64,000 nucleotides of DNA from Streptomyces bluensis (GCF_014650715.1 NZ_BMVM01000028.1:20328-84327), one strand, 5' to 3'. Positions 18,701 to 29,230 are shown, numbered from the stretch's first letter. Notes: a model not told the origin generated them from the sequence alone. Program-made: numbers and translations.

Positions 18701-18947
18701 GACCGCGCTGACCTGGACTGTTCGGCAGCACGCCGCCGGGCTGGCCGGCGAGGTCGAGTATGCCGCGGACCGGTTCGACCGGACCTCGGCACGAAGCTGG
18801 CAGCACACTCTGCTGACACTGCTCACAGGCGGCCTGGCCGATCCCGACGCGCTGATCGACGAGTTGCCGTTTCCGACCGGCGAACAGGCTGCTGAGCTCG
18901 CGGCAGCCGTCGACGGCGGCTCCGACTCAACATCAGGAGGCTCGTGA
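15771..18947 (+). CDS. NRPS protein, A-T-C, probable basic amino acid
   Basis: 1058 residues from ATG 15771, which follows GGAGGTAGGAG. Adenylation domain about 5-510: TSGSTGKPKPVAVAH (a Pro replaces the usual Gly), DYGPTEATIS, GRSDRQVKVRGHRVEP and the A10 Lys in PLNGKVAR. By hand alignment to GrsA the pocket reads D-A-E-S-F-G-D-I-S-K, whose DAES-G start resembles lysine-type codes; Glu at position 239 favours a basic side chain. Carrier about 520-590 with FFAAGGDSLRG (Ser near 553). Condensation about 610-1045 with HHAVFDAW, where the last Gly of HHxxxDG is Ala. The inverted A-T-C order without an N-terminal C suggests an initiating module. It overlaps the next MbtH gene by GTGA. Confidence 0.95.
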   Translation: MPGPCVHHLVEAQASLTPDAVAVVGEGGTLTYRELDERANQLAHLLAASGIRPERLVGVVMGPSPHLLVTMLAVWKAGGVYMPVDPSLPRGVAEAMLTDAGAGLLVHHGSAAAVAPSGVPTVDLDHVDLSGRPKTAPAPAIDPSNLAYCVFTSGSTGKPKPVAVAHASLANHAVSLRDELKLGPSDRVLQFTAIAIDAALEEILPAWVAGAAVVMPDQRHFTSLEFTDLIDRFAVTTVSLPSAYWHQWVDDLTAGLVRLPDCVRIVFIGGDKILVDKLAAWSRIPGAESIDWVSDYGPTEATISVALHRPDHGDLSGRDRSDYALVPIGRPFAKAVVHILDSDLRPVPDGTPGDIWLAGPPLARGYLADPAATADRFLPDPQGPPGARMYRTGDRGSRQSDGTLHFLGRSDRQVKVRGHRVEPGQVESAMHRCAGVRDVVVIAMEDPPFGSRLVAYVEAEDGVSEAAIRADVAGRLPQAMVPHTIMLLDRIPRSPLNGKVARSLLPPVAPTRADRTGQAGTTTLERVVATLVGDVLDGPPSHRDEDFFAAGGDSLRGLQLLSRVAEVTGVALSFAQLRAAPHVAGIAALVKQAHERGASDGAVVPSHEHGDRCLASRGQQALWFLDRVHRGAPTYAVPVGYRIRGPLDLGRLDAALTEIVARHEALRTVLEEQNGKVWQRIQPARPVRTAVSVVADADEAALRAEEEAGRPFDLTTGPLLRSACYRIGAEEHLWLLNVHHAVFDAWSLAVFWREFAALYTGRPLPEPTTQYADYSAWQERWLRGAEADGQRAYWRARLAGDLPTIELGSPRRSGGRLGTEGFAVQLPPDAVDPTAVERVARACGTTTFAVLLAAFFAALRRTGGVDEVVVGVPVACRNRPGTEDLIGYLVNTVPLRMRFTEGMRFPELIARTNEALAEALTHQELPLADVVEGLPRRGGQHPLFHAMFALQSTPLDSGGAIEGLDITEQFIHQRTAKTALTWTVRQHAAGLAGEVEYAADRFDRTSARSWQHTLLTLLTGGLADPDALIDELPFPTGEQAAELAAAVDGGSDSTSGGS

Positions 18948-19204
18948 ACATGCCGGTCGATGGATCCTTCGGTGAAGACGACAGCGAGGCGGATGTCGTC
19001 TACGACGTGGTGGTCAACCACGAGGAGCAGTACTCGATCTGGCCCGTGGGCCGGCCCGTTCCGGCGGGATGGACGGCAGTGGGTTTCCAGGGTTCGAAGT
19101 CCCAGGTGCTGGACCACATAGAGACGGTGTGGACCGATATCACGCCCTTGAGTGTGCGCCAGGCCCTCGCCCGGACCCCGAGCCGGCGGCGGCCCTCCGC
19201 TTGA
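18944..19204 (+). CDS. MbtH-like protein (second)
   Basis: 86 residues, starting at GTG 18944 that overlaps the NRPS stop. Core signature NHEEQYSIWP, PAGWTAVG and HIETVWTDITPLSVR is present, but the usual Cys-Leu before the last helix is VLD and the R of DMRP is T. It has longer N- and C-terminal tails than the first copy. Translational coupling to the A-T-C gene suggests it chaperones that A domain. Two MbtH proteins in one cluster is uncommon. Confidence 0.95.
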   Translation: MNMPVDGSFGEDDSEADVVYDVVVNHEEQYSIWPVGRPVPAGWTAVGFQGSKSQVLDHIETVWTDITPLSVRQALARTPSRRRPSA

Positions 19205-19232
19205 GCGTCATCATGTGCTGCGGAGTGGCCGG

Positions 19233-20081
19233 ATGAACGGCGAACGTGGCCTCGCGCCCCGTGTTTCCTTCAGGGGCTTCCGCAAAGGCGCGGGCGGGGC
19301 GGACGGAGCGGTTCCGCCGAGCCGGACGGTGTACTGCGTACCGGCTGCCGGCACGGGGGCGCGCAGCTTCCTGGTGCCCTTCGCACGCTCACCGCTGCGC
19401 GAGAATCTGCGGGTGGTGCAGTTGCCGGGTCGCGAGGATCGGCTCGACGAACCCTGCCTTGACGACATCAGGGAGATGGCCGCGCTCATCGCCGACGCCA
19501 TCGCCGAGGAGGGAGTCGACGACTACGCCCTGTACGGGCACAGCTTCGGAGCCCTGGTGACGCTGGAGACGGCGCGAAGGCTGGATCGGATGCACGCCCC
19601 GGCTCCGGCGCTGCTGGCGGTCGCGGCCTGCGCCGCTCCGCACCTGCCGCAGGCCGTGCGTTTCGATGAGATGGAACCCATGGAGGTCGCCGAGGCGCTC
19701 CGCAACCTCGGAGGCCTGAACTTCAGCGGTCCGCTCGGCGACAAGGTGGCGGCTGTCGTGTTGCCCTCGCTGAGCGCGGACTGCCGCGCCAGCACCCGGT
19801 ATCTCGATGCCTTCGGGCAAGGAAAGATCACGTCCCCGATTCTGGCGCAGGGCGGTGTGCTGGATCCGGCGGTCACGATGGCGAAGGTCGCGGCCTGGTG
19901 CGACTACACGGATTCCGGTTTCGCGGCGCGGGCATACGCCGGCGGACACTTCTTCCCGCTGGAGTCGGACCTCCCGCTGCGGGCCGTCGTCGACTGGGAC
20001 CGGAACCAGGCCGCTGGCAGCGGACCAGTGAGGGATCACCCGGGCTACGGTCCAGACGGGCCGCGAACACCGGCGCCGTGA
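19233..20081 (+). CDS. type II thioesterase (rightward block)
   Basis: 282 residues from ATG 19233 with GGAG nearby. Alpha/beta hydrolase with nucleophile GHSFGA, CVPAAGTGARSF oxyanion region, PGREDRLDEP loop typical of editing thioesterases, and the catalytic His in GGHFFPLE. These enzymes remove wrong acyl groups from carrier proteins. It ends the rightward block, 29 bases from the convergent A gene. The C-terminus carries about 30 extra low-complexity residues. Confidence 0.93.
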   Translation: MNGERGLAPRVSFRGFRKGAGGADGAVPPSRTVYCVPAAGTGARSFLVPFARSPLRENLRVVQLPGREDRLDEPCLDDIREMAALIADAIAEEGVDDYALYGHSFGALVTLETARRLDRMHAPAPALLAVAACAAPHLPQAVRFDEMEPMEVAEALRNLGGLNFSGPLGDKVAAVVLPSLSADCRASTRYLDAFGQGKITSPILAQGGVLDPAVTMAKVAAWCDYTDSGFAARAYAGGHFFPLESDLPLRAVVDWDRNQAAGSGPVRDHPGYGPDGPRTPAP

Positions 20082-20110
20082 GCGCGCGTTCCCCCACTCT
20101 GCGTCCCTCG

Positions 20111-21697
<1,587 letters not shown>

Positions 21698-21796
21698 TGT
21701 CCACCTGTCGTGTTTCGGAAGCGGGGCTCAGTTCCCGACGGTGAGGCGTGTGGGCTGCACCTTGCGTGTGGGCTCCGCCTTCCTCGCCGGCCTCGC

Positions 21797-24700
21797 TCAC
21801 CGTCGACGCAGTTCTTCGAGCGGCGCGGCGGGGGTGGAGAGGACCTGCTGGACCCGGTCTGCCAGTTGGGACGTCAGCGGTGCGAGGTCGCTGTCTTCGG
21901 AGATCTCGGAGATCATCTCGACGCTGTCGCCGTGTTCTTCGATGGTCACGGTCGCGGGCCACGGCATGTTCTCGCGCGGCAACACCATCGGTGAGGCGGT
22001 GGCGCCGAACATCGGGCTGGAGCCCTGAACCTCGTAGTTGAAGGCGATGAGGCCGGTCGGCAGCCGGCGGTACCGCTTGTGTTGCAGTACGCGGTACAGG
22101 CCGGAGGTGATCTCCGAGCTGTCCAGGATCTGCGCCTGGACAGCTTTCGCCACGTCGATCAGGGTGCTGTCGTCGGGGAGGTCGACGATCACGGGCAGTA
22201 CGTCCACGCAGAAGCCCATGAGCGGCTTGTCCGTGTGGCGGGGCTGTCCGGTCTGATGGGCCATCATGAGGGACTGCGGGGCGCCCGTGAGCAGCGACGA
22301 CGCCACCGCCAGCGTCGCCAGGGCCGCGGTGTGCCTCGTGCATCCGCCGGCCCGCGCCACGTCGCGCAGGCCCGCGGAGCTCTCCGGGGGAAGGGGGTCC
22401 ACGCGCCTGACGGGTTTCCAGGGCCCCGCGCCCTCCAACAGCCGGGCCGACCCCCAGACCGCGTCGAGCCGGGCCCGCCAGAGGGTGTCGTTCGCCTCGA
22501 ACCGTGCGTCCTCGTCCCCGCGCTTCCACCGCGCGTACTCAAGGAAGCTGGCCGGTTCGGGCAGGGCGTCACCCGCCTCACCGCCCAGGTAGCAGGCGGA
22601 CAGCTCCGACCAGAGGACCTCGAACGACCAACCGTCGACGACCGCGTGCGGCACGGTGGCCTGGAGGAACGCGGCATCGTCCGTCTGGACGAGGTGGAAC
22701 CGGAACAGCGAGGGCACGGACATGTCCGCAGGTCTGAGGGCGAACCGGTGGAGAAGTGCCTCCACGTCGCCCGGCGACGCGTCGCTCAGGGTGCTGACCG
22801 TGATTCTCGGAACGGCGTGTGCGAGGCAGTTCTGGGATTCGCCGTTCTCGTCCAGTCCCGTCCGCATCACCTCATGCCGCTCTGCTACCCGCTGGACAGC
22901 GCGCCGCAGCCTCTCCGCGTCCAGGGTGCCCTCGATGCGCAGCGCCTCGGACATCTGGTAGGACTGGCCGAGCTCACCGCCCAACTCGGCGGCCAACCAC
23001 AACAGTTTCTGGCCATCGGTCATCGGGGCCTCGCCGACGACCTCCGACGGCGACGGCTTGGGCGCGGGAGCCGGTACGCGCGGCGCGCGGGTCTTCTCCC
23101 ACAGGCCCCGCGAGGCGACTTCCGCCGCGGTTTCGGCCACGGCGTCCACGATGCGGGTGCAGTCCGCCTCGGTGTGCGCGGCGCTGAGGAAGCAGGTGCG
23201 CCCTTCCCACACGTAGATGCCGCGGTTGAGGAGGCCGAGGAAGAACATGTCCTCGGCCAGCGGGGAGCCGTCGACGTTGATGCGGAAGAGAGAGGAGAAG
23301 TGCTCGACTTCGAGGGGGTATCCGTTGGCGGAGGCGTGGGAGTTGATCCTCCTGGCCAGGTCGGCGGTCCGGTCTGCCAGCGAGATCTGCAGTCGAGGCG
23401 AATGCTTCTTGAGATGCCAGATCATCTGCTGCGCCACCGCCATGGTCAGCGGGTGTTTGCTGAACGTTCCGGCGAACACCATGCTCGGCCGTTGCGGGAA
23501 CCCGACATCGCCCTCCCGCCAGCGCCCGCCGTCGATGGGCGCCATGAACTCCGCGTCACCCGCGATGACCCCGATGGGCGTGCCTCCGCCGATCACCTTG
23601 CCGTAGGTCACCAGGTCTGGACGGACACCGAAGTACGCGGCCGCCCCGCCGGGGTGGCACCGGAAGCCGGTGATGATCTCGTCGAAGACGAGAGCGGTGC
23701 CGTGTGCGCGGGTGAGCGCGCGGAGCTGGTGCAGCAGTTCGACAGGCTGATACCCGGGGCGTCGGCTTTGGACCGGTTCGACCAGCACCGCGGCCAGTTG
23801 GTCTCCGTAGGACTCCAGGACGGGGAGCGCGGAGTCGTCGTACGGCAGGACGATGACGTCCTGGACCATCGAGGCCGGCGTACCCCGGCCGAGGGGTGTC
23901 GTCTCGCCGCGCTCACCGCCGGCCCGGGGCGCGACCAGCACGCCGTCGAACGTGCCGTGGTAGGACCCGGAGAACTGCGCTACGAGTTTCCTCCCGGTCC
24001 TGGCGCGCGCCGCGCGCACGGCGCCCATCACCGCCTCGGTCCCCGAAGAGGTGAAGGCGACTCGGTCGACGCCGGTCAGCGACGCGATGCCGCGGGCGAC
24101 GTCGCCGGCCGTGGACGACTGCGGGCCGATCAGGAGGTCGGAGGCGTCGAACGTGCGCAGGGCCGCCGTGAGCGGCTCCGACGCGTGTCCCAGCATGATG
24201 ACGCCGAAGCCCATGCACAGGTCGAGGAACTCCTGCCCGTCGACGTCGGTGAAGCGGGCGCCCTCGCCCCGGGCCCCGACCACCGGGTAGCTCGCCTCGC
24301 GGCGTCCTTTGCGGGAGGAGATCAGGTTTCGCTGGTCCGCGAGTGCGAACCGGTCTTCCTCGGTGATGCGCTTGGACACCGTGGTCCGCCGCGCCCAGTC
24401 GGTCTCGGCCTGGAGTGGATCGGTGCCGTCGGCGGTGACGCCCTGCTCGGACCGCCGGGGAGCAGGGATGGCGAGGGGCGCGGCAGGCGGTTCCGGCACG
24501 GTGGCGAGGGCGGCGGGTTCTTCGGGTGTCCGGAGCGGCTCCGTGCCCACGGCGGCGACGGGCGCCGTCCGGCCGCTCGGCGGTACGACGCCGTTGAGGT
24601 ACTCGCTCACGCCGTCACACGAATCCAGGTCGAAGAACAGCAGTCGTACGTCGATGTCGGTCCGGAACTCCGCCGACAGGGCGTCCGCGAGCTGGATGAG

Positions 24701-27535
24701 CAGGAACGAGTCGTATCCGAGCTCGATGAAGGAGGCGCCGGGTTCCACCTCCTGCGGTGTGCACCCCACGAGTTTCGCGACGATCCGCCGGACCCCGGCA
24801 TGGACCCTCGCCGCGTCGGCGGGCGACAGGGCCGGCGTCGGAGCTTCCGCCGGGATACGGTCCTCGGCCGCAGGGTTCGGCCGGCCGGAACCGGGAGTCG
24901 GCTGCGCTTCCGTCTGCATGGGCGGCCGCTCCTTCTGAGCACTGCGGTCGAACGCGTAGGTGGGAGCGTGCACGAGCGTCGTGGGTGCGTCCGAGTCGCT
25001 CCCCCGGCCGGTCTCGGCGGTCGTCACCGCGACCGCGTCCTGGCCGGCCGACCACGCGGACGCCAACAGCCGGGCTTGGGAGAACGCGTCGTAGCCCGCC
25101 TGCTTGCCGGTGGTCATGGCCAGCGCGTCGGCGCCGAACACCTCCCTGACGAACGGCGTGACACCGGCTTCGGAGTCCAGGACATGGGCAAGATCCGTAT
25201 CGTGCGCACGGAGCCTGTGCACGGCGTCGCCGAAACGGACCGTCCGGACCAGATGGCTCGCCCAGAAGCCGGGATCACGGGCCGTCTCCTCGTCCAGCCA
25301 GTCGCCCGTCGTCGGTGACATCAGCCGGAGACTCGGCGGCCGTAGGTCGACCTGGGACCAAGTCGCCGTGTACTCCGCGACGGCGTCTTTCAGGACCGCG
25401 CTGTGGTAGGGATGCGCGACAGGGACCCGGACGCCGGCGATGCCGTCGCCGCGCAGTCGAGCGGCGATCGCGTCGATGGCGGCCGTCTCACCGCTGAGCA
25501 TGCAGTCCCTGCCGCCGGGCACGATCGCCAGCGACACCCCGGCGCCGAGGTACGGGGTGACGGACGCCTCCGAGAGACGAACGCGGATCATCCCGCCCGC
25601 CGGGGTGCCCTTCACGATCCGGGCCCGCTCCGACAGGATCGCGGCAGCCTCGGTCAGGTCGAACACGCCGGCGACCACGCCAGCGGCGACCTCGCCCAGG
25701 CTGAAACCGCACAGTGACTGGGGCTGCAGGCCGCCGGCGAGCAGCGACCTTGCGATCGTCACGGACTGCACGAGCACCGCGAGTTCGGCGAGTCGTGGTT
25801 CGGGCGCGGTCTCGGACGCCCCGGTGAGGAGCCCTCGCACCAGCGGCCGGTCCTCGGCCGGCAGACACTGAAGCGCCTGGGAGAGCAGGTCCGCGAATCC
25901 GTCGATCTCGGCCTCGGCCGCCGTCAGATCTCCCGCCGGCCTTCCTTGGCCTGGGAAGACGAGGGCGCTGTTGTGGTTCCGCTGCGCGAGCCGGCTGCCG
26001 GTTCGCCAAGCGGTGACCTCCTCGTGTCGCCTGGCGACGACTATCGCCTCTCGGTGCGGAAGGACGCGCCGGCCCGTCCTCAACGTGTGGGCGAGGCTCC
26101 GCAGACGATGCGGATTCCGCGCGGCGAACTCCGCCACGCGGTCGGCGGTGTCCTCGACGCTGCGGCGGGAGGCGGCGGTGACCGGCAGGACGCAGACATG
26201 CTCGCGCGGTTCGTCGGCCGTTGCAGCGACCGGCGCCTGCTCAAGTACGACGTGCGCGTTGGTTCCGCCGATGCCCATCGAACTCACTCCGGCCCGCCGC
26301 GGCCTCTCGTCGTCTTCCCACACGCTGCGGCTGTCGGGCACGAAGAGCCGGTCGCTCGCCGGTTTGATGCGCGGATTGAGTTCCACGAAGTTCGCGACCG
26401 GGGGAATCCGGCCGTGGGTGATGACGAGTGCGGCCTTGATGAGGCCGACGATGCCCGCGGCGGCGCCGAGATGGCCGACGTTCGCCTTGGTCGCGCCGAT
26501 GGCGCACCGCACACCGTCTGCGCCCAGGGAACGTTCGATGGCCGCCCATTCGACGACGTCTCCGATCGCGGTGGCGGTTCCGTGCGCCTCCAGGTAGCCG
26601 ATGTCGCGCTTGTCCACCCCCGCGGCGGCCAGCGCGGCACCGATGACCAGGCTCTGCTGGTGCACACTCGGCGCCGTGAAGCCCATCTTCCGGTTGCCGT
26701 CGTTATTGGTCGCGCTGCCGCGGATGACGGCGTGGACGGCGTCACCGTCGGCGAGCGCCTGGTCCAGACGCTTGATGACCACCGCGCCCGCGCCACTCCC
26801 GGTGATGGTGCCGCCGGCGGCGCTGTCGAACGGTCGGCAGTAGCCGTCGGCGGACCAGACGCTCCCCTCCTGGTGGTAGTAGCCCACCCGGTGAGGGAGC
26901 TCGATGTTCACGCCGCCGGCCACGGCCATGTCGGACTCGCCGGAGAGCACGCTCTGACTCGCGAGGTGCACAGCGACGAGGGAGCTGGAGCACGCGGTCT
27001 GGACGGTCAGGCACGGCCCACGCAGGTCGAGCGGGTAGGCGATCCTTGTGGCCAGAAAATCGTTGTCGAGGAGCGCCGTCCAGTTGATCGCTTCCGACAA
27101 CTTGAGCGGCCTCGCGGTGTCCCCGTACTGAGCGTCCCCGATGCGCCGCACGACCGAGATCGGCGAGGCACCCCCTCCGGCGGCGAACAGCCCGATGTTC
27201 CTGGGATACCGCAGCGGGTCGCAGCCGGCGTCCTCCAGCGCCTCAAGCACGACTTCCATCATGACGCGGTGGTTGAGGTTGATGCCGTTGGCCTCGCCGG
27301 CGCTGAGACCGAACGCGGCGCTGTCGAACTCGTCGTATCCGTCCAGGGGCGCGGCCACGGGCACGTAGCTGTTGCGCACGGCCGGGTCGAGGCTGACTCC
27401 CTCGCGTCGGCGGTCCTGCTCGCCGACCTCCACCATGCCCGTCGCACCGGCCTCGACGTTGGCCCACAGTGACCGGTAGTCGGCCGCACCCGGAACCCTG
27501 CATGCCATGCCCACGATGGCCAACGGCTCTTGCAT
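21797..27535 (-). CDS. hybrid PKS-aminotransferase-NRPS protein, KS-AT-ACP-AMT-C
   Basis: 1912 residues. Ketosynthase about 1-430 with Cys 182 in QTACSSSL, EAHGTATAIGD and NVGHLGAAAG. Acyltransferase about 500-790 with GFSLGE (Phe for the usual His) and HPYHS, closest to the malonyl type. Carrier about 890-970 with LGYDSFLL (Ser 943). PLP aminotransferase of the glutamate-1-semialdehyde type about 1050-1465 with SSGTEAVMGAV, FDEIITGFR and Lys 1313 in YGKVIGGG. C-like domain from about 1490 with PHAVVDGW (His 1630; the first His is Pro). No ketoreductase is present, so the beta-keto product should be transaminated to a beta-amine and then condensed, as in the mycosubtilin/iturin starter module. 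ATG 27535 has GAGGAG upstream. Confidence 0.95.
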   Translation of the reverse strand: MQEPLAIVGMACRVPGAADYRSLWANVEAGATGMVEVGEQDRRREGVSLDPAVRNSYVPVAAPLDGYDEFDSAAFGLSAGEANGINLNHRVMMEVVLEALEDAGCDPLRYPRNIGLFAAGGGASPISVVRRIGDAQYGDTARPLKLSEAINWTALLDNDFLATRIAYPLDLRGPCLTVQTACSSSLVAVHLASQSVLSGESDMAVAGGVNIELPHRVGYYHQEGSVWSADGYCRPFDSAAGGTITGSGAGAVVIKRLDQALADGDAVHAVIRGSATNNDGNRKMGFTAPSVHQQSLVIGAALAAAGVDKRDIGYLEAHGTATAIGDVVEWAAIERSLGADGVRCAIGATKANVGHLGAAAGIVGLIKAALVITHGRIPPVANFVELNPRIKPASDRLFVPDSRSVWEDDERPRRAGVSSMGIGGTNAHVVLEQAPVAATADEPREHVCVLPVTAASRRSVEDTADRVAEFAARNPHRLRSLAHTLRTGRRVLPHREAIVVARRHEEVTAWRTGSRLAQRNHNSALVFPGQGRPAGDLTAAEAEIDGFADLLSQALQCLPAEDRPLVRGLLTGASETAPEPRLAELAVLVQSVTIARSLLAGGLQPQSLCGFSLGEVAAGVVAGVFDLTEAAAILSERARIVKGTPAGGMIRVRLSEASVTPYLGAGVSLAIVPGGRDCMLSGETAAIDAIAARLRGDGIAGVRVPVAHPYHSAVLKDAVAEYTATWSQVDLRPPSLRLMSPTTGDWLDEETARDPGFWASHLVRTVRFGDAVHRLRAHDTDLAHVLDSEAGVTPFVREVFGADALAMTTGKQAGYDAFSQARLLASAWSAGQDAVAVTTAETGRGSDSDAPTTLVHAPTYAFDRSAQKERPPMQTEAQPTPGSGRPNPAAEDRIPAEAPTPALSPADAARVHAGVRRIVAKLVGCTPQEVEPGASFIELGYDSFLLIQLADALSAEFRTDIDVRLLFFDLDSCDGVSEYLNGVVPPSGRTAPVAAVGTEPLRTPEEPAALATVPEPPAAPLAIPAPRRSEQGVTADGTDPLQAETDWARRTTVSKRITEEDRFALADQRNLISSRKGRREASYPVVGARGEGARFTDVDGQEFLDLCMGFGVIMLGHASEPLTAALRTFDASDLLIGPQSSTAGDVARGIASLTGVDRVAFTSSGTEAVMGAVRAARARTGRKLVAQFSGSYHGTFDGVLVAPRAGGERGETTPLGRGTPASMVQDVIVLPYDDSALPVLESYGDQLAAVLVEPVQSRRPGYQPVELLHQLRALTRAHGTALVFDEIITGFRCHPGGAAAYFGVRPDLVTYGKVIGGGTPIGVIAGDAEFMAPIDGGRWREGDVGFPQRPSMVFAGTFSKHPLTMAVAQQMIWHLKKHSPRLQISLADRTADLARRINSHASANGYPLEVEHFSSLFRINVDGSPLAEDMFFLGLLNRGIYVWEGRTCFLSAAHTEADCTRIVDAVAETAAEVASRGLWEKTRAPRVPAPAPKPSPSEVVGEAPMTDGQKLLWLAAELGGELGQSYQMSEALRIEGTLDAERLRRAVQRVAERHEVMRTGLDENGESQNCLAHAVPRITVSTLSDASPGDVEALLHRFALRPADMSVPSLFRFHLVQTDDAAFLQATVPHAVVDGWSFEVLWSELSACYLGGEAGDALPEPASFLEYARWKRGDEDARFEANDTLWRARLDAVWGSARLLEGAGPWKPVRRVDPLPPESSAGLRDVARAGGCTRHTAALATLAVASSLLTGAPQSLMMAHQTGQPRHTDKPLMGFCVDVLPVIVDLPDDSTLIDVAKAVQAQILDSSEITSGLYRVLQHKRYRRLPTGLIAFNYEVQGSSPMFGATASPMVLPRENMPWPATVTIEEHGDSVEMISEISEDSDLAPLTSQLADRVQQVLSTPAAPLEELRRR

Positions 27536-27571
27536 CTCTGCTCCTCACTCGAACCGTGGTCGTGTCCGGGC

Positions 27572-29230
27572 TCAGACATCCAGGCAGGAAACGAAATCGC
27601 GTAACTGCGGGTGGTCGAAGAGCAGTCGCAGGGACGCGGTGTGCGAGATCCGCTTGCGCACCGACACGACGACCTGGCTCGCCAGCAGCGAGTGACCGCC
27701 CAGCTTGAAGAAGTCGTCGTGCGGCGATTCGACAGGTACGCCGATCACCTCGCTCCAGATGGCGGCAACCGCTTCCTCGACCGCGGTGAGCCCGGCGTCC
27801 GTGGACCGGTCCGGCTCCGCCACGGGGGGCACGGCGGCGGACGTGGGTGCGTCACCTCGCGGGAGCGGGGCGACACGGGCCAGGATCTCGGTCAGGCCGA
27901 GTGAGTCGATCGGCGCGTCGGGCTGGTGCAGCAACGCCGCCAGGACCTCCTGGTACGCGGCGCAGTAGCCCTGTGCGACCTCGTGCGAGTAGGTGCGCAG
28001 CGCGTACTCCCAGTCGAGAGCGATACCGGAAGGGCTGATATCGCAGTCCACGACCAGGTCGAAAGGCCCCTCCGCCGTGCGTGCCACGACCTCCGACATT
28101 CGCCCCTCGCCGAGTTTCAGGCCACCGGTGGCCCCCGCGGAGAACAGCATGCGCACCACGTCGGCGCCGGGTTGCGGCCCGGTGGCGTGCAGGTCGGCGA
28201 CCATCCTGCTGAACGGCAGGTCCTGGTGGTCGATGGCGTCCATGAGGTCCAGCGACACCTCTTCGAGGGTCGCGGCGAACGTGTGGGACAGGTCGATCTG
28301 CGACCGGACAACGATCATGTTCGCGAGCATGCCCACGGTGCGTGCGAACTCGGGCGTGCGGCCGCTCGTAGCCATCCCGAGCGCCTGGTCTCCGTCACCG
28401 GTGACGGCGGCGATCATGACGTTCATCGCGCACAGCAGGATGGCGAACGGTGTCGACCGGGCGCGGCGCGCGTGTTCCGAGAGCGCCTCGGTCAGCTCGT
28501 CGTCGAGGGTGAGGGACACCATGCAGGTGTCCAGCGCACCCGGGGCGCGCGTGGCGGTGTGGTCGACGCCGGGGAGCGCGCTGCCGGTGACTCCGGCGAG
28601 CCGTTCCCGCCAGTACGCCGACTCTTCCCGGAGGGTGCCGTTGGCGAGTGCGGCCAGTTGTCCTTTCGCGAAGGTGCTGTAGCCGGGTGGGATCGGCCCG
28701 AGATCGGGCGGAGTTCCCCGGCGCGCGGAGCGGTAGAGCTCGCCGAACTCGTCGAGGACGACGGTCATCGACAGGCCGTCGCACACGATGTGATGAGCGA
28801 TCAGGACCAGCGTGGTGCGGCTTTCGGACACCTGGATGGCGGTGAGCCTGATCGCCGGCTCGGCCGACAGGTCGAATGGCTCGTTCGAGGCCGCTTCGAG
28901 AGCCGATTGCAGCCGCTCGGACCGCACAGCGGCCGGCAGCCCACGGAGGTCCACCACGTTGGCCGAGACAGGTTCCGGATCGCGATCGATGACCTGCACG
29001 ACGCCGGAGTCCGTTTCGTGGAACGTCGTACGCAGGGCCTCGTGGCGGCGGATGACCTCGTTGAACGCGAACTCCGCTGCCTTGACGTCGAAGTCGCCGT
29101 CAAAGTGGAAGATCTCCGGCATGCTGTAGGCGGGGCTCGACGGGTTCAGCCGCCAGAAGAGCCAGATGCCCTCCTGGAGCGGGCCGATGGGGAGCGTGTC
29201 CGTCATCGCGTCCATGCCGTCTGTTGTCAA
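27572..29230 (-). CDS. NRPS protein, C-T
   Basis: 552 residues. Condensation domain about 5-430 with HHIVCDGLS (near 145) intact; carrier about 465-545 with DDFFKLGGHSLLA (Ser near 513). There is no A domain, so the carrier is loaded in trans. The start is probably TTG 29230, which overlaps the upstream carrier gene's stop as TTGA and has GGAG 8 bases before it; an ATG at 29215 is the alternative. It lies 36 bases before the PKS gene and probably elongates the chain handed on by, or to, the PKS C domain. Confidence 0.93.
   Translation of the reverse strand: MTTDGMDAMTDTLPIGPLQEGIWLFWRLNPSSPAYSMPEIFHFDGDFDVKAAEFAFNEVIRRHEALRTTFHETDSGVVQVIDRDPEPVSANVVDLRGLPAAVRSERLQSALEAASNEPFDLSAEPAIRLTAIQVSESRTTLVLIAHHIVCDGLSMTVVLDEFGELYRSARRGTPPDLGPIPPGYSTFAKGQLAALANGTLREESAYWRERLAGVTGSALPGVDHTATRAPGALDTCMVSLTLDDELTEALSEHARRARSTPFAILLCAMNVMIAAVTGDGDQALGMATSGRTPEFARTVGMLANMIVVRSQIDLSHTFAATLEEVSLDLMDAIDHQDLPFSRMVADLHATGPQPGADVVRMLFSAGATGGLKLGEGRMSEVVARTAEGPFDLVVDCDISPSGIALDWEYALRTYSHEVAQGYCAAYQEVLAALLHQPDAPIDSLGLTEILARVAPLPRGDAPTSAAVPPVAEPDRSTDAGLTAVEEAVAAIWSEVIGVPVESPHDDFFKLGGHSLLASQVVVSVRKRISHTASLRLLFDHPQLRDFVSCLDV

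Noticed and set aside
22079..25318. 1079-codon open frame on the plus strand opposite the PKS-AMT gene
   Set aside because: It is a mirror of the high-GC coding strand: no domain motif, Gly/Arg/His-rich low-complexity composition, and the opposite strand encodes a complete aminotransferase and C domain.
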